Positions 56,454 to 64,000 of a DNA stretch of 64,000 bases are shown piece after piece. The DNA lies in NCBI GenBank assembly GCA_001051155.2, contig JYIP02000009.1, positions 1,488,001-1,552,000 of the forward strand. Direction: 5' to 3'. The translations under genes were made by a program, and so were the position numbers. The notes under the pieces are model-generated. The model did not search any database, was not told where the DNA came from, and saw nothing but the letters and a program-made list of their open reading frames with translations. Each line of letters opens with the position of its first letter. The stretch's first letter is position 1. This DNA comes from Chrysoporthe austroafricana (lineage: Eukaryota; Ascomycota; Sordariomycetes; Diaporthales; Cryphonectriaceae).

Positions 56454-58475
56454 GGGATACTTTCTACGCAGCTTTATATGATGATTCCTATAGGAGACAT
56501 GTGGATGTGAAAGAGCTAGATCTTACAAGTTGGAGCAATCCGACATTGCTGGCGGAGAGCTGTTTGATCTTACCCCCAAAAGGCGATGGGGGATGTAGGA
56601 CAGTATACCCCGTAAAGAGGAAGACAGCATATCCAGATCTATGTTACAAAGGTCGAATAATTAGACAAGTCTGTGCCGCTCTACTTGAATTTCAATTCAT
56701 TTGCTGCATGTCTTCAATGCTTGGACGTATGTGAGCAAAGTGGATTAGATGTACAGGCTGATTGAAGCAGGAGTTATTTGTAGTTGTAAAAAAACGGTTG
56801 AAAGAGTGATGCACTATGGTACTGATTGTAATAGGAAGTCCGATGACGAGTTACCTACTTATTGTCAGCGAGTGCTATGGTCAGCTAACGATTGACATTT
56901 GTCAGTATTGCATATTTGTTCATATCCCACTAATCATTGTAATCGCACTTGAGCTATATTACACAGCAAAGACCCAGATATAAGTTGTGGCGGCTGTCTC
57001 GATTCGAGCTTTGTGGTATTGGCTCTCAATTCGTGTGAGATTATCAGCTCTTCGAATGAGTGGTACTTCTGGGATTAACCAGCATGTATATCATTGCGAA
57101 GACAACGATCATCACTTTCCACACGCTAACCTGACATCTCTTTCAGCCAGTCTACAGCTGGAGTTATATATCATACTGGCTTATCCATCTATGCATTGTA
57201 TCCGTACATTGCTGAGGAGGCTGCGCTGGCCATTGCTTATCAGAATTAGAGACAGCTTGTATTCAATGAGTCTGGAGAGCCGTTCATGATTCTGTATACC
57301 TGTCAGATTGATTGATTTCTGTCTGACATGACGAAAAGTTAAGGACCAAAACTCTGTTGTACGATGTGTATTGAATCCTCAAATCTATGGGTTTCATGAA
57401 CACTTGAAGAAGGAGCATCTTCAAGGAAACCAAAGGTGGATATATGAAACGTATGGCCAGGTTCTCAGGACTTCGAGTCCTGTTCAATTCGGTGAGTTCG
57501 AATTTGTGCCTTGAATGTCCCATTACATCGATCTTGCTGCGACAAGCTGCAACATTCATATTCTCTTTCAGGATGCCGGAAACTTGCAAAGAGATATAGA
57601 TGTTATGAAAGCTGATAAGATATGACGGATTCTTTGAAGCAGTTTGAAAAAAGCGGGAAGAGAAGAGAAGGTGAAAATCCTATATGACTGATTCAACATA
57701 TAGGTCATTGAGAAGATCGATATGATCACCTATTCAACAAGGTAAACAACCTAGGAACGGTGAAGGAAAATTAGTACTCTGGGACAATACTTTTGTTAGA
57801 TACGCCCCCACACACAGCACCTGATTTTCGTCGCTCGAAGAGCCATCCTGGCACGCCTGGCATCAATATCGTCGCGGCCCCTGTATATAGCTCTCCACTT
57901 TCGTGGAATTCATTTCAACCCCATCGCAGCTCCCCCAGGCTCGAGCAGGCATGGTGATAAGCTTGGCGCAGATCATCTGTGCCGTCCCGCACCCCCACGC
58001 CAGTACAGCCTGTGCTCCTACGTCCAACGCGGCACGAAGGGCAATCGTGAACGACATCTCCGGGAAGTCGGCACGGCCTCGAGCTGTGCGGGAACAGATA
58101 AGGCGAGGAGGCTCAAATGGTCTGCTGCCCTGCCACCCCGGGACGATATGAGCAGGCCCCCGGCGACCGCAGGCGGAGGGCCGCGTTGCGGCCGAGGAAG
58201 AACCGGCGGTACCACGCAAGTCAGCTGGAGTAAAATTTGATACCTGCTATAGCAGTCGCACCCATGCACGTTTGAGATGGATAGTAGCAGAGATAAGACT
58301 GAGTTGTCTGAGTTCCGTTGACTCAAAGATTGGCTACATACGATATGCTATGCGCGTATGCTGGGGTATGGTGAACATTCCTTGCTGGGGCTCGCTCCCC
58401 TGGGTATATTATGCCAACTTCCACCACATGATTGGTGCGGACCGACCGGACGACGACTCCTATCTCTCCCGCCCA

Positions 58476-60248
58476 TTACAGCTCCATCCCGTCGCGGTCC
58501 GCCACGAACTGCCTGTACCTCTCCCGCGTCCACCTCCGCGCCGTCTTGCCCCACCACGCCATCGGCGCGCTCAGCGCGAGCGCCGCGAACGCCAGCACGC
58601 CGGCGGCTACGAAGGTGTACAGCACGCCGTCGGCGTCCATCCACGGGCTCGTGACGAAGCTGAAGATCATGCCGATCGTGTTGTTGATGACCGCGACGCC
58701 GACCATGCCCTCCAGGACCATCTCCGGGTACGCGTCGACGAGGTACGCCATGGACAGGTCGCCCGCGCAGCCGTAGCCGAACCCGATGAACCCCAGCCCG
58801 ACGTACGGCACGGGCCACGCCCAGCCGTCGCCTGACCCGATGCCGAACAGGAACATGCCGGTCGGGAAGATGATGGTGGGCAGGATCATGAGCCACAACC
58901 TGCTCTCGGCCTCCATGATGCCGCCCTTCCGGCGCGTGATCCACAGCGTGAACCAGTCACTGCCCCAGCCGGCGAGAAAACAGCCGATCACGGATCCGAT
59001 CACCGTCGGGATGTTCATGTTGCCCACCTCGCCGTCAGTGTAGTTCCAGGGCGGACCGTACCAGTTGTCCTGCTCCACAGTGAGGTAGAACGTGAGCCAG
59101 GCGTTCTGCGCGCCCCACTGGATGCCGGCGTACCAGACGGCTGGGAAGGTGAACACCCTCAGGGTGTGCAGGAGGCGGCGGGCGTACTGCTTGAAGCCGT
59201 AGCCGCGCAAGTTCGGCGCGGGTGTTATGATTGCGATACGCTGCCAGTAGGACTTGGCTTTCTCGGGGGCGGCAAAGCCACCGCTGTGCTCGACGTCGAC
59301 AGCCGGTGGCGTGGCTGTGCCGGGGGTGCCAGGCGAGCCTTCTTTTTTCTCGGAGATGCTGGCGTCGAGGGTGTTGGCGGCGCGGTCGGAGAGGCCCAAG
59401 CCGTGCATGGTCGTGTATCGCGCGCGGTCAAAGGCCGTCTCCTCGAGGCCGAAGTACAGCAGGAGCAAGGTGCCGCCGGAGAAGACAGCGCCCATGTAGC
59501 CGACCCACCGGTAGCCAAGGTAGCTCTGCGCGATGTAGCTTGCGACCAGCGAGCCCATATAGGTACCGATACTGGTGGCCAGCACGTAGACGCCGATTGC
59601 GGCACCGGCCTGGTGTTCGAACCACAAGTCCATGAGACTGAGCTGGACCAGCGCCTCGGCGACGGACTCGCTAGCTCCGACGAAGAGCTGGCTCCAGATC
59701 GTGTCGCTGGCAGTCTTGGCCAAGCCAAACCAGAGGTTTCCCGCGAGGCCCAGGAGCATGGCGAAGAGGTACAGCAGCCGTCGTCCGTAGAGATGCACAG
59801 CCGGGGAGGACAGCAGCGTCCAGTATCCGATACCGATGAACAGCACGCCTGCGCCCGTGTTGAAGTACGAGTAGGCGATGCCAAGGTCCGCGTTGAACCC
59901 GTCGCTCGCGGATCCGGCATCGTTGGACGTAGCTGCGGTCAGGGCCGTGATGAAGCAGACGAGCGCAGTGTGCCAGATCTTCCGCGCGAGAGACCACTGC
60001 AGGGGATCGTTGGGCGAGTCGGTCGGCTGCGGGATGAGCACGATGTCGCCGTGCTTTTTGAGGGAGGTCGCGTCGCCGCCCGGCACGAGGAGCATGTGCC
60101 CCTCGCTGTCAAATAGGCGGCGCGTGCCAGGGAGGTCCTCTAGGTCATCTTGAGTGAGCGTGGGCTGCAGCCCGTGCTGGTGCTCGTTCAAGCCATTGTC
60201 GGACGGGGGTTGCTGGAGGATCGCAGGGGAAGCTCCAGCATCTGCCAT
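58476..60248 (-). CDS. MFS transporter (DHA1/Hol1-like)
   Basis: A single exon of 590 residues from the first in-frame ATG (MADAGASPAILQQPP). About 85 hydrophilic residues, including the DPLQWSLARKIWH motif that precedes helix 1 in this fungal subfamily, are followed by 12 predicted helices with a long cytosolic loop (about residues 285-335) between helices 6 and 7. YGRRLLYLFAMLLGLAGNLW is the loop 2-3 motif A region. Members transport cations, polyamines, drugs or metabolites at the plasma membrane; the substrate is unknown. A TATA-like element lies at 60399-60393 on the minus strand. Confidence 0.92.
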   Translation of the reverse strand: MADAGASPAILQQPPSDNGLNEHQHGLQPTLTQDDLEDLPGTRRLFDSEGHMLLVPGGDATSLKKHGDIVLIPQPTDSPNDPLQWSLARKIWHTALVCFITALTAATSNDAGSASDGFNADLGIAYSYFNTGAGVLFIGIGYWTLLSSPAVHLYGRRLLYLFAMLLGLAGNLWFGLAKTASDTIWSQLFVGASESVAEALVQLSLMDLWFEHQAGAAIGVYVLATSIGTYMGSLVASYIAQSYLGYRWVGYMGAVFSGGTLLLLYFGLEETAFDRARYTTMHGLGLSDRAANTLDASISEKKEGSPGTPGTATPPAVDVEHSGGFAAPEKAKSYWQRIAIITPAPNLRGYGFKQYARRLLHTLRVFTFPAVWYAGIQWGAQNAWLTFYLTVEQDNWYGPPWNYTDGEVGNMNIPTVIGSVIGCFLAGWGSDWFTLWITRRKGGIMEAESRLWLMILPTIIFPTGMFLFGIGSGDGWAWPVPYVGLGFIGFGYGCAGDLSMAYLVDAYPEMVLEGMVGVAVINNTIGMIFSFVTSPWMDADGVLYTFVAAGVLAFAALALSAPMAWWGKTARRWTRERYRQFVADRDGMEL

Positions 60249-60392
60249 CGGGGTGGGGGATAGTTGCGCGAGAACCGCGGCTGGTCTACCTCGGGCGCCG
60301 TGGGTGGGATGGGAGAAATTTTCAAACGAACGGTCAGAACGACGATGCTTCCCGCACCGGTAGGCCTCAGCACATCGTAGGGTATTCTGCAA

Positions 60393-60399
60393 TTTTATA
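60393..60399 (-). promoter_or_regulatory. TATA-like element of MFS gene
   Basis: TATAAAA on the minus strand, about 145 nt upstream of the ATG at 60248. Confidence 0.45.
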
Positions 60400-61392
60400 C
60401 AAGAAGCACCAAAACAGTAAACAAACTGTAGACGTCAGCGGTGAAGGTCAAAGAAAGGAGGAAATTTTTCACGGGGCCAAGACCGTCCAGAGGTGGGCCT
60501 CAAATGTCAAGTCGTTATCTTCTTACGCGCCTCCTCCACTTCCCCTTATCTTGCTGCAATGCTTCTCGGAGGAGTGGGACGGGGGGGATCGACGACAAGG
60601 GGGTGGGGCTCCATAAGCCGCGGAAGAAGGCTACTCTGTACCATACATAGTAGCTCTGCCATCTCCGAGGGCTCACGCAGAGGGCGTGAGGGCGAAAAGA
60701 AAAAAAAAAAAAAGGACCCGCGGCGTCCTGCTGGGTCTCACCGCACACTAGGCCGCGTTTGGTTTGGATGCCGCAGAGGCGGCGCGAAGGCTCAATGGTG
60801 CACACGGACCGAAGACGAGGACGGTATGCCTAGGCGGCATTTGGCAGTGATGGGCAGCCATGGCCTCCATTTTCTGGCTAGGTGTGTGGGGAGGCTTGCC
60901 AGCCCGGCGTGCCCGGCGACGGTCCCAGATGCTTCCACCGTGTGTCGGTGTCTGAGGTGAGCTGCATGTGCAGTGTGACCGCCGGCGGGTGGTCTGTCTC
61001 GAGAGGGCACGACTGCGATTGGCGATCGGCGTGGGGGAGAGAACAGGGCGGTCGTGTGTGTGTGTGTGTGCGTGTGGCCAGTGGCCGGCACCGTGCGACT
61101 ATATGCGCGGCAGTTATTTTTTCTGCCCATACCTCCATCCTCCTGTTATGCATATCTCGGCGGACTGGCAGATCCAAGGTCCCCAAGCACGGCCATGGCT
61201 GAAGTCCAAGCGCTGGGGGTATCGACTGGGAAGCTCTCAGCGTGGCGCCACATTGTTGACACACTTGATGCTGATGACAGAAGCTCGCGACAGGCGGCAA
61301 TGGCCTTGCTGGCCTCGACGGGCATCCGTCTCCACGGAGCGGATGCCGAGTCGGAGGTAGCCGCAGGATGAAAGAACGCTGCCCCCGCCGCC
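60400..61392. other. Spacer with A run and GT repeat
   Basis: Contains an A run at about 60699-60713 and a (GT)8-like stretch at about 61053-61073. Short frames only, including a 58-codon plus frame at 61195 that I do not support. Confidence 0.5.
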
Positions 61393-62179
61393 TCAGTCAT
61401 TGCCATCTGCAACGATGCGCAGCCCGCCCTTCAGCACCTCGTTCCTCCGGTGCTCCTCGGCCTGCATCTTGAGCTTCCTCTTGGCCTCCGCCTCGGCGAC
61501 CAGGCGCTTCAGGTACACCTCGGCCTCGACGGTGGCGCTGTAGGCAACTGCGGTCCAGCTCCACACGTTCCTCCGCTCCGCGTCGGCGCCGGCGGCCAGC
61601 AGCGTCCTGAGCACGAGCAGGTTGCCGTTGCTGCTGGCAAAGTGCAGCGCCGTGTTGCCCTCGAGATCGGCGTTCCTGACGGCCTGCTCGGGCCCGTTCG
61701 GGGCGTACGTCAGCAGGATCTGCAGCACGGTGTCGTGCCCGCCGCGGCTCGCCTCCATGATGGCGTCGCGGCCCTTGATGTCGCGCCGCAGGATCGAGGC
61801 GGGGTCGTGCTGGCTTAGGAAGTGGACGATCTCGGTGTGGCCGGCGGCGGAGGCGAGCATCAGGGCGGTCTGGAAGTCGTCGTTGAGGGCGGGGAGGTCG
61901 GCCTCGTGGCCCAGGGCGATGAGGAGCTTGACGATGGGCAGGTGGCCGAGGGAGGCGGCGAGGTGCAGGTTCGAGTTGGACAGGCCCTCGGGCGAGGTGT
62001 CTGGGTTGTGGAGGAGCTTCGGGTGGGAGTTGATGATGCGCCTCACGAGCAGCGCGTCGTTGGCATGGATCGCCCGGCGCAGGCGGAGAGGTGCGTCGAT
62101 CCTGGGGTTGCTCGAGTCAGCGACGGGCGTCTGAGGCCTTGCGCGGTGTTGGGGCTGCCTGCGGGTGGGAAACCTACAT
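61393..62179 (-). CDS. Ankyrin-repeat protein with intron-split start codon
   Basis: Exon 2 is 62101-61393. Its reading frame is open back to the acceptor (gctgactcgagcaaccccag|G) and needs two bases from exon 1. The nearest donor upstream is AT|gtaggt, ending at 62178, so that splicing would create the ATG itself, giving MIDAPLRLRRAIHANDALLV. The 76-nt intron is 62177-62102, and the product is 236 residues. It contains about four ankyrin repeats (SNLHLAASLGHLPIVKLLI; FQTALMLASAAGHTEIVHFL; GRDAIMEASRGGHDTVLQIL; GNTALHFASSNGNLLVLRTL) and a charged helical C-terminus (LKRLVAEAEAKRKLKMQAEE). This small soluble ankyrin family is conserved in ascomycetes, a likely protein-binding scaffold. Confidence 0.85.
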
Positions 62180-62990
62180 CTTGTTGCGAGGAGGCGAGGA
62201 GGCGATGGGGAGGTGGATGGCTGAAGGTCTAGGTCTGGCCAACGCCGTCGCTGTCTCAGTGATGCAGGCAGTCCGTGTTCAGCAGTGGACGATCAACCTG
62301 CCGAGCACGCCGAGCTGAGCTCTGGGATCCCTGGAGCCAGCGTGCCAGGGTCCAAGATTTGGGGATGTCGTGCCTGGGTAACAGGTGGTGATGACGTATC
62401 TGCACACGTGGTACAGCGGCAAGATGCCCCATAACCACTGCAGCTCCAGGGCAGTGCAGGGCTACCCCCACCTGGGAATAATGGTAACCAAAAAAAAAAA
62501 AGAGGAGGCCGGACTGCGGGGGAGGGGTAGTAAGTAGGACTGGGACTACAGCTGGTCCTGAAGTATCGTGCACGGGCTCTCAGTACAAACACATCACTCC
62601 ATCCATCCATTAATATATTCACTATGGTACAGGTCATGACTCTGCCCCCTTTCCCATGTCTACCACCATCTCTGTCCCACCCGCCCTGTGAAGGCCTCAG
62701 GCAGCCAGCAGTCGTGTGCTGCAGCAGTTGTCTAGCTGCATAGGCTGGCTGCATAAGCTGGCTGCAGAGGAGCCCGATGACAGTCTCGCGCCTGTTCTTG
62801 GCTGTGAGGGCTGTGGTCCAAGAGCCAAGGCTGCAGTTCTGGGCGCTCCCAGCTTGATTATACCCGGCATACAAACGATCAGCCTGGATACGGACGTGGA
62901 CCCTCCAAGTGAGCTTTCATGCTGCCTGTCTTCGACTCACCCGGCTCGGCCCTGCCGGCGCTCTCTTCGCAGCGAGACACGAGACACAAG
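62180..62990. other. Divergent spacer
   Basis: Between the ankyrin gene (minus) and the 2EXR gene (plus). An A run lies at 62490-62501. No gene seen. Confidence 0.5.
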
Positions 62991-64000
62991 ATGGCGCTGT
63001 CGCGGCCGGACACACCGCTACCATTGCCACCTGACGAGACGGACAGGGCCTCCTTCACCCTCTTCCCTAGGCTCCCGCTCGAGATCCGCGATATGATCTG
63101 GGACAAGTGCATCCCGTCCCGCGTCGTCTTCTGGTTCGAGCCCGAGGTCAGCGGCTACAGCCAGCGACAGGGCCCCGTCATCTCCAGCGTCTGCAGAGAG
63201 GCGCGCTCCATGGCCCTCCGGTCCGCCGTGCGCCTCTCCGTCGCCAAGTGCCGGTCCTCCAGGTGCGCCTACATCGTCCAGCTGCTGGAGGACGCGCCCC
63301 TGGCCCGGGGCTGCCGCCAGTGGCCCTGGCCCTGGCGCGGAGACTCGCTCGTCCTCAACCAGGCCTGGTTCGACCTGTCTAGGGACACGCTGATCCTGCA
63401 CAGCTGGGCGGGCGCGCTCGAGGAGGCCTGGACGTTCGGGTACAAGGGGACACTCTCCTCATCCGACCTCTCGTCTGCACTGCGCGGCACGCTCCAGGGT
63501 GACGACGCCGTCCGCCGCGCTATTGCCAACCGTATCCATGTCACCAGTGCCCCGAGGCGCCAGTCGGCCTACTGGCTGAACCTAGTGAACGCCAGCCTGG
63601 CCGGAGATCCCACCCAGAGGTTCCACGACAAACACACGCATATCACGCAGAGCGGGCTCCGCGCGGACGTCGTCCTCACCACGCGCGCCAGGGCCATAGC
63701 CAGCGGCCTCTTCGGCCTCTGGGCGGAGAGCAGGTTCATCGCGGTGGGCTCAGGCGACAAGGAGACGCTCCGGGCTCTGGTCGATCTCGCCGACAACAGC
63801 GGTCCGTGGTTCTATGTCCGGGAGCTGTTGCGGGAGCAGCCCACAGCCCAGGAGGCCCTGCAGCAGCTGGTGCAGGATGCGGTCCTGCACTGTGACCCGG
63901 GCACTACAGTCCGTGGCCGCACCGGATTTTACGACTCGTACAAGGAGGGTCAATGGCCCAGGAGGAGGCCAAATGTACCGTCGGTGGCATTTATCCAATC
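62991..64000 (+). CDS. 2EXR-domain (F-box-like) protein, 3' end outside window
   Basis: The ATG at 62991 opens a frame that runs without a stop to the window end (336 residues and a partial codon). Residues 20-45 (FTLFPRLPLEIRDMIWDKCI) are the 2EXR motif, a fungal F-box-like module named for the EIR/xR pattern, followed by SRVVFWFEPE and the SSVCREARSMAL helix typical of these proteins. The remainder resembles the long C-terminal region of this very large, fast-evolving fungal family. Some members may be ubiquitin-ligase adaptors; no target is known. Confidence 0.88.
   Translation, partial: MALSRPDTPLPLPPDETDRASFTLFPRLPLEIRDMIWDKCIPSRVVFWFEPEVSGYSQRQGPVISSVCREARSMALRSAVRLSVAKCRSSRCAYIVQLLEDAPLARGCRQWPWPWRGDSLVLNQAWFDLSRDTLILHSWAGALEEAWTFGYKGTLSSSDLSSALRGTLQGDDAVRRAIANRIHVTSAPRRQSAYWLNLVNASLAGDPTQRFHDKHTHITQSGLRADVVLTTRARAIASGLFGLWAESRFIAVGSGDKETLRALVDLADNSGPWFYVRELLREQPTAQEALQQLVQDAVLHCDPGTTVRGRTGFYDSYKEGQWPRRRPNVPSVAFIQ

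Larger units (their letters stand above)
53672..58475. other. Gene-poor AT-rich tract
   Basis: 4.8 kb of AT-rich DNA with only short frames, except a GC-rich island at about 57.8-58.2 kb. Two frames are worth noting and listed separately (minus 54361-54059 and minus 56453-56043). The left end is the promoter of the conserved gene starting at 53671. Confidence 0.55.

Noticed and set aside
57863..58219. 118-codon minus frame in a GC island
   Set aside because: Both strands are open in this island and neither resembles a protein; not supported.
59166..60116. 316-codon plus-strand frame
   Set aside because: Antisense shadow of the MFS transporter.

Overview
The window is nuclear DNA of a filamentous ascomycete (Pezizomycotina, most likely a Sordariomycete). 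The reasons: short introns (about 58-125 nt) with GT..AG ends and CTRAC-type branch sites, GC-rich coding regions separated by AT-richer or microsatellite-rich spacers, and families typical of that group (Clr5, 2EXR, RTA1, eqolisin, UPC2-like Zn2Cys6, complex I 21.3 kDa subunit, phosphoketolase). I joined exons by hand from reading frames, splice sites and remembered family consensus, so exon borders are models.

Layout. 1-3.1 kb: the 3' part of a Clr5-domain gene and a small Pro-rich ORF. 3.1-4.5 kb: a spacer with a 71-nt T tract. 4.5-6.2 kb (minus): a Gln/Ala/Pro-rich nuclear-type protein, followed by about 7 kb of gene-free, microsatellite-rich DNA that would be its upstream region. 13.3-19.0 kb (minus): a Ubp2-type ubiquitin hydrolase whose TAG stop is followed in the same frame by a further 536-codon open frame. 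20.2-21.0 kb (plus): a complex I membrane subunit. 21.1-22.1 kb (plus): an apparent non-coding host gene with three introns, each holding a related C/D-box snoRNA-like element. 22.2-24.8 kb (minus): phosphoketolase. 27.0-32.6 kb (all minus): a PsiD-like phosphatidylserine-decarboxylase-family enzyme, an RTA1 seven-helix membrane protein and a UPC2-like Zn2Cys6 regulator, possibly a small functional group. 34.1-39.7 kb: a GPI-anchored Ser/Ala-rich wall protein and a secreted protein separated by a 4.3 kb empty spacer. 40.1-43.6 kb: a DEAD-box helicase (Mss116 type) and a SIMPL-domain protein sharing a divergent promoter. 44.3-47.5 kb: a cupin protein and a Bcs1-like AAA ATPase. 48.7-49.6 kb: a secreted glutamic protease (eqolisin). 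49.6-58.4 kb: a gene-poor, AT-richer tract with one clear conserved gene. 58.5-60.2 kb: an MFS transporter. 61.4-62.2 kb: an ankyrin-repeat protein whose start codon appears to be split by an intron. 63.0 kb to the end: the 5' part of a 2EXR (F-box-like) protein.

Most genes are unlinked housekeeping or accessory functions. The groupings that may matter are the intronic snoRNA family, whose conserved blocks are complementary to neighbouring stretches of large-subunit rRNA; the decarboxylase/RTA1/regulator trio; and the ubiquitin hydrolase with its in-frame downstream coding block. I saw no tRNA, rRNA, CRISPR array or intact transposon.
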